Below are positions 39,536 to 48,329 of a DNA stretch of 64,000 bases, in pieces. The notes beneath the pieces are model-generated. The model saw only the letters and a program-made list of their open reading frames with translations, had not been told where the DNA came from and did not search any database. Each line of letters starts with the position of its first letter. The first letter of the stretch is position 1. The stretch covers positions 4,650,001-4,714,000 of the forward strand of contig NZ_JACCBN010000001.1 in NCBI RefSeq assembly GCF_013409505.1, in the 5' to 3' direction. The DNA comes from Actinomycetospora corticicola. GTDB taxonomy: Bacteria > Actinomycetota > Actinomycetes > Mycobacteriales > Pseudonocardiaceae. Position numbers and translations under genes: made by a program.

Positions 39536-39973
39536 GTGCTCACGCCCGACTTCTTCCCGACCCTGTTCTCCGGCATCGGCCTGATCGCGGTCTACGCGGT
39601 CATCGGCGCGGTGCTGATGTACGTCGGCTACTTCGCCATCGACCTGACCACGCCCGGTGACCTGCGCGGGCTGGTCCGCGAGGGGCGTCCAAACGCCGTG
39701 GTGGTGGCCGCGTCCGGCCTGGTGTCCATGGCGCTGATCGTCGTCACCGCCATCTACGTCTCCGGCGGCGGCTTCCTCACCGGCATCGTCAACACGCTGG
39801 TGTTCGGCCTCGTCGGCATCATCGCCCAGGTGATCGCCGTGCGCGGGCTCGAGGCGGTCTCCCGGCTCGACGTCGGGGCCTGCCTGCACGACGAGGGCTA
39901 CACCCCGGTCTCCGCGATGATCGCCGGGATGCACGTCGCGTTGGGGCTCGTCGTGGCCGTCGCCATCATCTGA
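39536..39973 (+). CDS. DUF350 membrane protein
   Basis: A 145-residue protein with four membrane helices and the DUF350 layout: two related helix pairs, FFPTLFSGIGLIAVYAVIGA and GLVSMALIVVTAIYVSGGG. In enterobacteria the DUF350 protein YjfL lies in an operon with YgiB- and YgiC-like proteins, and the same set is found here within 3.3 kb. It is separated from SCO6745 by 46 bases. Probable role: membrane component of a poorly understood envelope-stress or membrane-modification module. Confidence 0.85.
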   Translation: MLTPDFFPTLFSGIGLIAVYAVIGAVLMYVGYFAIDLTTPGDLRGLVREGRPNAVVVAASGLVSMALIVVTAIYVSGGGFLTGIVNTLVFGLVGIIAQVIAVRGLEAVSRLDVGACLHDEGYTPVSAMIAGMHVALGLVVAVAII

Positions 39974-40072
39974 CCCGGACGGCCGCACGGCGCGTCGGAG
40001 GACCCGTCGCGCTCCGCAGCACCCCTACTCTGCTCGGGACACCGTGTCGGGGAGAGGCACCGGAGTGGGCGG

Positions 40073-43000
40073 ATGACGGCAGTGCTGAGGTCGGCGGATC
40101 CGGTGGAGGAGCCGGTACCGCCCCGGTCCCGGCCGAGCGGCGTCCTCGTCTGGGCCCTGGTCGCGGTGCTGCTCGGGCTGGCGGTGCCGCTCGCCCCCGT
40201 CACCAGCGACGTGACCACCGTGTCGTGGCCCGCGGGGACCGGGCCGGTGCGTTCGACGGTCCTCTCGCTCAGCCCGCCGCGCCCGGCCTCGTTCGACGCC
40301 ACGGTCCCGTGCGCCGCGCTCCGGGCCGGCGGCGACGTCCTGCGCACCATGCCCGCGGGCGCCGTGCCGAAGGCGCTGACCGAGGACGTCGCGCCGGAGG
40401 ACCGCCGGCCCACCGCCCACCCCGACCGCGTCGCCGCGGGCGGGCTCGTCGTCTCCTCCGTCGCGGGCCGGGTCGACGTGGTCGTCTCCGGCGAGCGGAT
40501 GCTCTCCACCGCCCTGCCGCCGGGCAACTGCGCCCTCGCCCTCCACCTCGGGGCGGACGGCCTGCGGGCCACCCTCGACGGTGCCGCGGTCCCGCTGGCC
40601 TGCGGGTCCTGCGCCGACATCGCGCCCCCGCAGGTCTCCGAGCTCAGCACGAGCGCGGAGGGGCCGGGGGCGGTCGCCCCGCAGGTCACGCTGCAGACCG
40701 ACGACCGGTACGCCTCGACGCCCGGCCCGCTGAAGACCGTGCTGCTCGGCGCCCACCTGCTCGCGCTCGTGGTGCTGTTCGTCCTGCTCGCGCGCGATCA
40801 CGGCCCGGCGGTCCGCCGCTGGTGGCAGGGCCGGCGGCACGCGTGGCGGGTGCTGCGCCGCCACCTGTCGTGGGCCGACGCCGTCGTCCTCGTGGTCTCC
40901 GGGGCGTGGGTGGTCCTCGCGCCGATGAACTTCGACGACAGCTGGTACCCGCTGATGGCCCGCGACGCCGGGGCGTCGGGCTACCTCGGCAACGCCGTCT
41001 ACATGTTCAACGTGACGGAGAACCCCTTCGTCGCCTCGCAGTACCTGATGCAGGTGTGGGGTGCCCTCGGCGGCTGGTCGCTCGTGTGGCTGCGCCTGCT
41101 CCCACTCGCGTTCGGGCTCCTGGCGTACGCCCTGCTGCGGGTGTACCTGGCCATCGCGCTGCGGCGGGCCGAGGTCCGCCGCAGCTACGTGCCGTGGGCG
41201 CTGCTCGTCGGCCACCTGGTGTGGTGGCTGCCCTTCGGACTGACCCTCCGGCCCGAGCCGCTGATCGTGCTGCTGTCGGTGGTGGTGCTCCTGCTGGTGG
41301 AGCTCGCCCGGCTGCGTACCGCCCCCGTGCTCTACGCGGTGGCCGTCGCGGCCGCGGCGCTGGCCCTGACCTGCTCACCGACCGGGCTGGTCGCCTGGGC
41401 GCCGCTGCTCGTCGAGCTGCCGCGCTGGTGGCCGCGCATCCGGGCCTCCACCACGGCGGAGCGGCTCGTGGCGCTCGCGGTCCTCGCCGCGGCGGCGTCC
41501 GTGGCGGTCCCCGTCGCCTTCGCGGACACGTCGCTGGGCGACTTCCTCGAGGCCTCGGCCGTCCACTCGTACTACTACAACACCGTCCCCTGGTACGACG
41601 AGCTCACGCACTACCAGACGCTCCTGTCCCCGGGCCGGACCTCGTGGGGCGGGCGCGGCCCGATCCTGCTGACGCTCGGCGTGACGGTGCTGGTCGCGGC
41701 GGGCAGCGCGCGGCGGGGTCCCGACGACGACGACCTGCGGCGGCTCCTGCTGCACTCCGCCGCGACGAGCGCGGTGGCGTTCGCCCTGGTGGCGGCCAGC
41801 CCGACGAAGTGGGTGCTGCACTTCCCCGCGGTCGGTGCGGCCGGCACGGTCCTCCTCGCGGTCGCCCTGTTGCGGGCGCCGCTGCCCGGGACGGAGCGGG
41901 CGCTCGCGACCGCGGTCGGGCTCGCGGTCCTGGTCGTCGTGACCTCGGTGACCTTCGCGGGCTGGAACGTGTGGACGCCCTACTCGGACCGGGGCCAGCC
42001 GTTCGGCGCGCACGCCGACCCCGCGCCCACCCCGCTCAGCCAGAACCTGCTCGCCCCGCACCTCGGCCCCGTGTTCCTGCGCAACCCGCTGGTGTGGGTC
42101 GCGGTCGCGGTCCTCGCCGCCGCCTGGGTCGCCTGGTCCGTCCGGCACTGGCCCGACCGACGCCTGCCCCGCCCCGGGCCGGACCGCGCGGTGCTCGCCG
42201 TGGCGTGCGGGACGCTCGTCGTCGGGATGCTCGGGGTGTTCGTGCTGGCCCCCGCCACCCAGTACCCGGGCTGGACCGTCGCGCTGGGGAACACCAAGGA
42301 CGTGCTGCGCGGGAACCTGTGCGGCCTGCAGGACGAGGTGACCGCGCTCGGTCCGGCGTCGGTCCCGCTCGGGCGCCCCACCGGCCCCGCCGTCCTCGAC
42401 GGCGACATGGTCGACTCGACGCGGTTCCCGTCCCCGCACCCGGTGCCGGACCTGGGGCCGGTGTGGCACGACGCGACCCCGACCTCGAACGGCCGGGCCG
42501 GTCTGACCACCGGCTGGTACCCGGTGCCGGCCGGCGGCGACGCGACCGACGTCGTGGTGCCGGTGCTGCTCGCCGACTCGCCCGACGAGCGCGTGGTCGT
42601 CGAGTTCGGGCGCGGACCCGCCGGTGCCGTCGCGGTGACGGGCGGCCGGGAGATCGTGCCGCTCCCCAACGCCGACGGCCGCACCTGGCAGGAGCGCCCG
42701 GTGTCGCTGGTCGACCAGCCGGTCCGCCCCGAGTTCGTCCGCGTGCGCGTGGTCCCCGGACCGGCGGTCGGCGAGGACCGCATCGCGGTCGCGGCACCCC
42801 GGCTGGCCGTCCCGCGCCCGATCACCGAGGTGCTGGCGGGCCGGTCGGTGCTCGTCGACCAGATGTCGACCGTGCTCTGGCCGTGCGTGGACCAGGCCGC
42901 CGTCGCCCACGGGATCGCACCGCCGCCCGACGTCCGCATCCACGCCGACGAGGACCTGGGGCAGAGCTACTGGGGGTTGCAGGACAAGCTCGAGCGCGGC

Positions 43001-43234
43001 GGGGCGTGGCGCTTCGACGACGCGAACTCCACGTACGTGCGCCTGGCGACCGCGGTGCAGCCCGGCGGTCCGCGCACGAAGCCCTGGGGACGGGTCGACC
43101 TCGTCGTCCGGGACCGCCCGGTCGGGCTCGTGGACGTCGCCACCACCACGCGGTCGACACCCGGCTGGGAACGCGGCCCGACGATCGCGACCGAGGACTA
43201 CGCCGACGTCGACTACCAGGGGGCGGTGGGCTGA
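40073..43234 (+). CDS. Emb-family arabinosyltransferase
   Basis: A 1053-residue membrane GT-C glycosyltransferase of the EmbA/B/C family, which adds arabinofuranose from decaprenyl-phosphoarabinose to arabinogalactan or lipoarabinomannan. After the first helix (25-46) comes an extracellular domain, then about a dozen helices. The catalytic acidic pair is Asp288-Asp289 in NFDDSWYPLMARD. The last 350 residues form the extracellular carbohydrate-binding region (LTTGWYPVPAGG and RPEFVRVRVVPGP). The single gene is not part of an embCAB set here. It nearly meets the convergent transferase gene. Confidence 0.88.
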   Translation: MTAVLRSADPVEEPVPPRSRPSGVLVWALVAVLLGLAVPLAPVTSDVTTVSWPAGTGPVRSTVLSLSPPRPASFDATVPCAALRAGGDVLRTMPAGAVPKALTEDVAPEDRRPTAHPDRVAAGGLVVSSVAGRVDVVVSGERMLSTALPPGNCALALHLGADGLRATLDGAAVPLACGSCADIAPPQVSELSTSAEGPGAVAPQVTLQTDDRYASTPGPLKTVLLGAHLLALVVLFVLLARDHGPAVRRWWQGRRHAWRVLRRHLSWADAVVLVVSGAWVVLAPMNFDDSWYPLMARDAGASGYLGNAVYMFNVTENPFVASQYLMQVWGALGGWSLVWLRLLPLAFGLLAYALLRVYLAIALRRAEVRRSYVPWALLVGHLVWWLPFGLTLRPEPLIVLLSVVVLLLVELARLRTAPVLYAVAVAAAALALTCSPTGLVAWAPLLVELPRWWPRIRASTTAERLVALAVLAAAASVAVPVAFADTSLGDFLEASAVHSYYYNTVPWYDELTHYQTLLSPGRTSWGGRGPILLTLGVTVLVAAGSARRGPDDDDLRRLLLHSAATSAVAFALVAASPTKWVLHFPAVGAAGTVLLAVALLRAPLPGTERALATAVGLAVLVVVTSVTFAGWNVWTPYSDRGQPFGAHADPAPTPLSQNLLAPHLGPVFLRNPLVWVAVAVLAAAWVAWSVRHWPDRRLPRPGPDRAVLAVACGTLVVGMLGVFVLAPATQYPGWTVALGNTKDVLRGNLCGLQDEVTALGPASVPLGRPTGPAVLDGDMVDSTRFPSPHPVPDLGPVWHDATPTSNGRAGLTTGWYPVPAGGDATDVVVPVLLADSPDERVVVEFGRGPAGAVAVTGGREIVPLPNADGRTWQERPVSLVDQPVRPEFVRVRVVPGPAVGEDRIAVAAPRLAVPRPITEVLAGRSVLVDQMSTVLWPCVDQAAVAHGIAPPPDVRIHADEDLGQSYWGLQDKLERGGAWRFDDANSTYVRLATAVQPGGPRTKPWGRVDLVVRDRPVGLVDVATTTRSTPGWERGPTIATEDYADVDYQGAVG

Positions 43235-43244
43235 GGTCCCTGCC

Positions 43245-44771
43245 CTACGGGCCGAGGACCAGGCGCCCGGGGCCGCGGCCGGGTACGTCGGTGGGCCAGC
43301 CCGGCCCGGTCCCGGCCTCCCAGCGCAGGACCTGATCGGTCGGCCGGGGCGCGTCGGTGTCCGAGAACAGGTAGTTGACCCCCAGGAACGCACGGGTCAG
43401 CGGGCCGCCCGCCCGCTCGCGCTCCTCCGCCAGGGCCCGGACGCGGTCGTGGTCGGAGAAGACGTCGACGATGTCGCACCGGCAGCCGTACGCGAGGGCT
43501 CCGATCTCCCCGGGCGCCGCGACGCTGCGCCCCGGCGGGAGCGCCGCCCCCAGCGCGCGCCCGGCGTCGATGTACTGGGCGGAGGTGGCCCAGTTGCCGA
43601 AGATCACCGGCTGCGTCCACGGCAGCGGGCCCACCACCTGGATGCCGACCGCCATCCCCGCCACCACGGCGAGCGCGGTCGCGACCCCGGCGCCCGCCCG
43701 GCGTCCCGCGAGGTCGGCGGCGAGGAGCGCCGCGCACACCGTGAGCAGGAACGACGACGGGCAGTAGTACCAGATGTACGACGAGACCCCCATCGCCGCG
43801 TACACGCCGTAGTGCAGCAACCCGGCGGCGCCGCACGCGACGACCACCCGGTCGACCGGGGTGTGGCGGCCCCGGAGCACGGCGACCAGCGACCGTGCGG
43901 TCGCGGCCAGGCCGGTGAGGGCCACCGCGCCGATCAGGACCATCGGCACCGGCCACCGCTCGGCCCAGAACAGCGGCCCGTTGCCGAAGACCTCGCCGTT
44001 CGGGAACGCCCCGCCCGTCTTGATCACCAGGGTGTCCGGCACGAAGCCGCCGAGCGCGAACCAGGAGAAGAGGTGCCAGGGGAGCGCCACCACGACCGTC
44101 GCCGCGAGCGCCGGCAGCAGGGGGCGGACGGCCGACGGCGTCCGGCCGGCGAGCAGGGCGCCGAGGAGGACCAGGCCGGGGACCGCGAGGTCCGGGCGGC
44201 ACAGCACGGCGAACCCGAGCACCACGCCGGCCGCCACGGGGCGGCGGTCCGCCGCGTACCGGGCGACGCCGAGCAGCAGTGCGGCGCCGAGGAAGGACTC
44301 CATCCCGACGACGCTCGCGAAGACCGGCGAGGACACGGTGAGGCCGACGACGAGGGCGGCGAGCACCGGGCGGCGGAGCCCGAGGCGGCCGGCGAGGCCG
44401 GCGGCCCAGAGCCCGAGGAGCGTGGTCGCCAGGACGAGCACGAGCCCGACGGCGACCGCCGGGCGCCCGGTCACGAGGATGCCCGCCGCGAGCAGCCAGA
44501 CGTTCAGCGGCGAGGTCGCCGAGTTGGAGTCGCGGAACGGGGTGAGACCCCAGTGCGCGTGCTCGGCGAGGTTCCGGGCGTAGTCGAGCGTGATGTAGGT
44601 GTCGTCCGGCATCCCGCGGTGTGCGAGGAGGAAGAGCACGACCCCGGCCAGGGCGCCGCCCAGCGCGGCGGGCAGGTCCGGCGACACGCGCCACGCCCGT
44701 GCCGCCGCGGACGGTGCGGCCCCGTCGTCGGCCCGCGTCGGCGACTCGTCGGGCAGGGTCTCGGTCGACAT
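43245..44771 (-). CDS. AftB-like GT-C membrane glycosyltransferase
   Basis: A 508-residue membrane transferase with about ten helices. The GT-C active-site loop is Asp56-Asp57 in MPDDTYITLDYARNLAEH, followed by DSNSATSPLNVWLLA, as in AftB-type terminal arabinofuranosyltransferases. Its convergent placement beside the emb gene supports a cell-wall arabinan role, though a different sugar or acceptor is possible. The ATG at 44771 starts the protein; a longer frame reaches 44888 but covers an inverted repeat. An acidic, soluble N-terminus of about 30 residues precedes the first helix. Confidence 0.75.
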   Translation of the reverse strand: MSTETLPDESPTRADDGAAPSAAARAWRVSPDLPAALGGALAGVVLFLLAHRGMPDDTYITLDYARNLAEHAHWGLTPFRDSNSATSPLNVWLLAAGILVTGRPAVAVGLVLVLATTLLGLWAAGLAGRLGLRRPVLAALVVGLTVSSPVFASVVGMESFLGAALLLGVARYAADRRPVAAGVVLGFAVLCRPDLAVPGLVLLGALLAGRTPSAVRPLLPALAATVVVALPWHLFSWFALGGFVPDTLVIKTGGAFPNGEVFGNGPLFWAERWPVPMVLIGAVALTGLAATARSLVAVLRGRHTPVDRVVVACGAAGLLHYGVYAAMGVSSYIWYYCPSSFLLTVCAALLAADLAGRRAGAGVATALAVVAGMAVGIQVVGPLPWTQPVIFGNWATSAQYIDAGRALGAALPPGRSVAAPGEIGALAYGCRCDIVDVFSDHDRVRALAEERERAGGPLTRAFLGVNYLFSDTDAPRPTDQVLRWEAGTGPGWPTDVPGRGPGRLVLGP

Positions 44772-44859
44772 GGGCTCCCCCACAGGTGCGGTGCGCTCGC
44801 ACCGTAGCCGGTGGTCCCACTGGGCCGTCCGCGCACTCGCGGTCGGGTCCGGAGCGAGT

Positions 44860-44878
44860 TGATCACCGAAGGTGATCA
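44860..44878. promoter_or_regulatory. Perfect 8-base inverted repeat in a divergent promoter region
   Basis: TGATCACC, spacer GAA, GGTGATCA. It lies in the 274-base gap between the divergent AftB-like and FAD oxidoreductase genes and is a good candidate repressor site. A second inverted repeat (GGTGCG/CGCACC) is closer to the transferase start. I see no clear -35/-10 pairs in this gap. Confidence 0.5.
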
Positions 44879-45045
44879 CGGCCGTCACTCGTCCGTGCCC
44901 ACCCGGTTCGTGCCCGATCCGTCCCCGATGTCCCGTAGTCCCAGGTCAGAGCACTGGCACTGCCGACCCGCCGTCGGGACCGACCACCCCGTCTGGTCAG
45001 ATGCCCCTCACGCGCTGTCACGGCGCGGGAACGAAAAGGGGGACC

Positions 45046-46269
45046 ATGGCCGACACCACGGAGGTCGCAGTCGTCGGTGCGGGGCCGTACGGGCTCGCCG
45101 CCACCGCCTTCCTGCGGCATCAGGGCACCGAGACGCACACCTTCGGCGAGGTGATGGGCTCCTGGCGCCACCAGATGCCGCGCGGGATGATCCTGCGCTC
45201 GAAGGAGCGGGCCTCGTCGATCGGACACCCGGTCCCGGGGCACACCATCACCGCCTGGGCGCGGGCCACGGGCGTCACGCTGGACAACCCGGCGTCGCTG
45301 GAGCACTTCCTGGCCTACGGCGACTGGTTCGCCGCGCGCGTGGTCCCGGACCTGGACACCCGGCGCGTGACCCGGGTCGCCCGCGAGGGGTCGGGCTTCA
45401 CCGTCGCCCTGGCCGACGGCGACCGGGTGCACGCCGAGCGCGTCGTGCTGGCCGTCGGGCTGCACAACATGGAGCGCGGCGTGCCCGAGCTCGCCGACCT
45501 GCCCAAGGGCACCGTCTCGCACGTCGCCGAGCACGAGGACCTGTCGGTGTTCGCGGGCCGGCGGGTGCTCGTCGTCGGGCTCGGGCAGAGCGCCCTGGAG
45601 AACGCGGCGATCCTCGCGGACCTCGGCGTCGACGTGACGGTCACGGCCCGCGCCACGGCCGTCCACTGGCTGGGCCCGCACCGGCCCGCGGACGCCCCGC
45701 CGCCCACCTTCCGCCAGCGCTGGCGGGTCCCGCCGACCGACGTCGGCGGCCGCGCCACCGGCTGGCTCGCCGCCGCGCCCGAGACCTACCGGCGCCTCCC
45801 CGAGCGGCTGCAGGCCGAGGTCCGCCGCCGCTGCCTGTTCCCGGCGGGGTCGCACAACCTGCGGGCCCGCCTCGAGCACGTGCCCTTCGAGCTCGGCCGC
45901 CGGATCACGTCGGCCACCGCCGGCGACACGGGCGTCACCGTGACGCTCGCCGACGGCACGGTCCTCACCGCCGACCACGTGATGATCGGCAGCGGCTACG
46001 ACATCGACGTCGCCCGCTACGGCCTGCTCGACGACGGCCTGCTCGACGGGCTCGCGCTCGCCGACGGGTCCCCGGTGCTCGGCCCGGGCTTCGAGACCTC
46101 GGTCCGGGGCCTGCACGTCCTGGGCGCCCCGGCCGTCCGCTCCTTCGGTCCGGTCAACCGCTTCGTCACCGGCACCTGGTACGCCGGGCCGGAGCTCGCC
46201 CGCCGGGTGGCGGGCCGACGGGGCCCGACGCTGCGGGTCGCCTACCCCGTGGGTGCCTTCGGCAGGTGA
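45046..46269 (+). CDS. FAD/NAD(P)-dependent oxidoreductase
   Basis: A 407-residue flavoprotein with two Rossmann motifs, VVGAGPYG at about 8-15 (FAD) and VLVVGLGQSALENA at about 178-191 (NADPH), in the order of flavin monooxygenases and lysine/ornithine N-hydroxylase-like enzymes. A typical GSWRH motif (GSWRHQMPRGM) follows the first site. Substrate unknown. The ATG at 45046 has AAGGGGG upstream. It converges on an ATP-grasp gene, and both stop codons lie within one perfect hairpin, so the two may form a functional pair. Confidence 0.82.
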   Translation: MADTTEVAVVGAGPYGLAATAFLRHQGTETHTFGEVMGSWRHQMPRGMILRSKERASSIGHPVPGHTITAWARATGVTLDNPASLEHFLAYGDWFAARVVPDLDTRRVTRVAREGSGFTVALADGDRVHAERVVLAVGLHNMERGVPELADLPKGTVSHVAEHEDLSVFAGRRVLVVGLGQSALENAAILADLGVDVTVTARATAVHWLGPHRPADAPPPTFRQRWRVPPTDVGGRATGWLAAAPETYRRLPERLQAEVRRRCLFPAGSHNLRARLEHVPFELGRRITSATAGDTGVTVTLADGTVLTADHVMIGSGYDIDVARYGLLDDGLLDGLALADGSPVLGPGFETSVRGLHVLGAPAVRSFGPVNRFVTGTWYAGPELARRVAGRRGPTLRVAYPVGAFGR

Positions 46270-46321
46270 GCAGAAAGTGGGCCTATAGCCCCACTTTCTG
46301 CTCACCTGCGGCGCAGCCGCA
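46254..46321. repeat. Three-hairpin intergenic repeat, copy 3, acting as shared terminator
   Basis: A perfect 20-base-pair stem (46262-46281 and 46290-46309) is flanked by TGCC-TTC-GGCA (46254-46264) and TGCGGC-GCA-GCCGCA (46307-46321). The oxidoreductase stop (46267-46269) and the ATP-grasp stop (46302-46304) fall in opposite arms of the stem. Confidence 0.78.
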
Positions 46322-47567
46322 CCTTCCGGCGCGCCCGGGACAGCACCGGGCGGGCGCGTCCGAGCACCATCGGCAGCACCGGCAGCGGGTCGTCGAGGGC
46401 GAACCAGGCCCGCTCGGTGGACGGCGCCCGGCCGACGGGGGCGGGCGCGTCGGTCGGCTCGCCCCGGTAGGCCAGGCGCGCCACGTAGTCGAAGTCCTCC
46501 GCCACGAACGCCCGGCCCTCGGGGAACGCCGCGTGCGGCACGGCCCGCCCGGTCAGCGCCAGGTGCTGGGCGCGGACCACGTCCAGCCCGCCGGCGTCCT
46601 CGAAGAGCCGGAACTGGGCGCCGACCCGCGGGTTGAAGTCGACCAGCTTGTACCGGTCGTCGCGCCGGTCGCGGCGGAAGTCCAGGTCGGCGATCCCGGA
46701 GAACCCGGTGGCGGTGAACAGCCGGGTGGCGAGCTCGGCGAGCTCGGGGTTCCAGCAGGCCCGACCCGCCGTCGTGACCCCCGCGCGCGGCGGCCAGGAA
46801 CGGAGCTTGACGCCGGTGAACACGCTCGTCGCCCCCGCGCCGGTCCAGGCGTGCACCACCCAGTCCTCGGAGTCCTCGCGCGGCAGGTACTCCTGCAGGA
46901 TCACCCCGGGGTCGTCGCGCCAGTCCAGGGCGAGCGCCCGGAGCTCGTCGGGGGTCGTCACCACGGTCGAGGAGCGCACCGTCGGGTTCGAGTGCCGCTC
47001 GAACGGCGCCCGGCTCTTCACGACGACGGGGAAGGAGCCGTGGGCCGCGTACTCCTCGACGTCGTCGAGGGCGGCGGGCACGACGGTGTGCGGGGTGGGG
47101 ATGCCGTGCCGGGCGCAGAGCGCTGCCAGTCCCTCCTTGCTCGCCAGCCGCCGGGGCAGGCCGGGATCGACGCAGCGGGGGAAGAGGAAGTCGTCGGCGA
47201 GGTCGTCGCCGAGCTCGCTGATCGCGATCGCGCTCTCGTCGTCGGTCGGCACCAGCACCGCGCGGCGACCCAGGCTCCGGGCGATGCCGTGCAGCCCCTC
47301 GGCGAGCTCGGCGGGGTCCTCCCCGCCGCTGGTGGGCCAGGAGAGGCGCCCGCGCAGGTGGCGCGAGACCGCGGCCGGGGTGAACCGCCCCTCGGTCACC
47401 GCGTAGACGTCCACCCCGCAGCGGCCGAGGCTGCGGACCACGCCGAGTCCGCCGTGGTGCAGGGGGTAGGACCCGAGCTTCAGCAGCAGCGCCGGGACCG
47501 ACCGGTCGAGCTCCACGCGCCCGCCCGCGGACGGTGGATCGGGGAGCGCGGCATCCTCGAGGAGCAC
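46302..47567 (-). CDS. ATP-grasp carboxylate-amine ligase-like protein
   Basis: A 421-residue ATP-grasp protein. The N-terminal preATP-grasp part includes GGLGVVRSLGRCGVDVYAVT. The ATP-binding lid and core follow (FPVVVKSRAPFERHSNPTV, then VILQEYLPREDSEDWVVHAW, then DFNPRVGAQF with the Mg-binding Asp and Asn). It should join a carboxylate to an amine or thiol with ATP. Substrates are unknown. The C-terminal 40 residues are basic. It shares a hairpin terminator with the convergent oxidoreductase gene. Confidence 0.82.
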   Translation of the reverse strand: MLLEDAALPDPPSAGGRVELDRSVPALLLKLGSYPLHHGGLGVVRSLGRCGVDVYAVTEGRFTPAAVSRHLRGRLSWPTSGGEDPAELAEGLHGIARSLGRRAVLVPTDDESAIAISELGDDLADDFLFPRCVDPGLPRRLASKEGLAALCARHGIPTPHTVVPAALDDVEEYAAHGSFPVVVKSRAPFERHSNPTVRSSTVVTTPDELRALALDWRDDPGVILQEYLPREDSEDWVVHAWTGAGATSVFTGVKLRSWPPRAGVTTAGRACWNPELAELATRLFTATGFSGIADLDFRRDRRDDRYKLVDFNPRVGAQFRLFEDAGGLDVVRAQHLALTGRAVPHAAFPEGRAFVAEDFDYVARLAYRGEPTDAPAPVGRAPSTERAWFALDDPLPVLPMVLGRARPVLSRARRKVRLRRR

Positions 47568-47638
47568 CGGGGGTCCCCCTCGGGTCGACGGCTCGTCCGG
47601 TCGGGTGACGGCGAGTCCGGCGGCAGACTAGACCGTCG

Positions 47639-48271
47639 TCAACCCCCGACCCGGCCCGCCACGTCGTCGTCCAGACCGGCCCGGACCAGCGCCGCGGCGA
47701 ATCGTGCCAGCTCGTCCCCGGTGACCAGATCGGCCAGTGCGGCCGGGTCCTGCGGCAGCCCCAGCGCCTGCGCTCCCGCGGTCGCCTTGCCGTCGAGGTG
47801 CGGACGGAACTCCGGCCACACCGCCTGGACCTCGCGGGTGAAGATGTCGGCGCCGACCGGGCCGAGCCGCGGGACCTCCGTGAGCAGTTCGGCGAGCCGG
47901 GCCGCGTCCCCGTCGGCCTCGGTGCGCATGCCGCGCAGGTCCCCGGACCAGCGGTCGGCGACGAGCTGCGCCCCCTCGATCAGGGCGTCGGCGGTCTGGT
48001 CCTTGCTGAGGAACTTCGCGCGGTCGAGCGCGTCGTGTACCTGCTCGTGGGTCGCGGCACCCATCTTCGCGGGCGTGCCCAGGTCGGAGTCGACGAGTTC
48101 CCGGCACGCACGGGTACCGAGCTTCGCCTGCACGCGGCTGGAGAGCAGCACGGCGAGCACGAGCAACCGGTAGAGCGGGGCGGGCTTGTCGTCGAGGGAG
48201 ATGCCGGCCTCGGCGGCGAACGTCTCGCCCGCGTCGTCCAGCAGCCGGGCGGCCGTCTGCTTCTGGCTCAT
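47639..48271 (-). CDS. Endonuclease III-like HhH-GPD protein
   Basis: A 210-residue helical protein of the HhH-GPD DNA-glycosylase superfamily. A helix-hairpin-helix-like segment (VPRLGPVGADIFTREVQ) lies near residues 130-147, with the N-terminal LLVLAVLLSSRVQAKLGTRA as in Nth-type enzymes. The usual Lys in the LPGVGxKTA hairpin is not evident, and no FeS cysteines are seen, so catalysis is uncertain. The ATG at 48271 is divergent from the HAD gene with 58 bases between. Confidence 0.75.
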   Translation of the reverse strand: MSQKQTAARLLDDAGETFAAEAGISLDDKPAPLYRLLVLAVLLSSRVQAKLGTRACRELVDSDLGTPAKMGAATHEQVHDALDRAKFLSKDQTADALIEGAQLVADRWSGDLRGMRTEADGDAARLAELLTEVPRLGPVGADIFTREVQAVWPEFRPHLDGKATAGAQALGLPQDPAALADLVTGDELARFAAALVRAGLDDDVAGRVGG

Positions 48272-48329
48272 ACGGTCCGCATACCCGGGCTCCGGCGCGC
48301 GATGCGCGGGCGGGGTGACAATCGATCCC

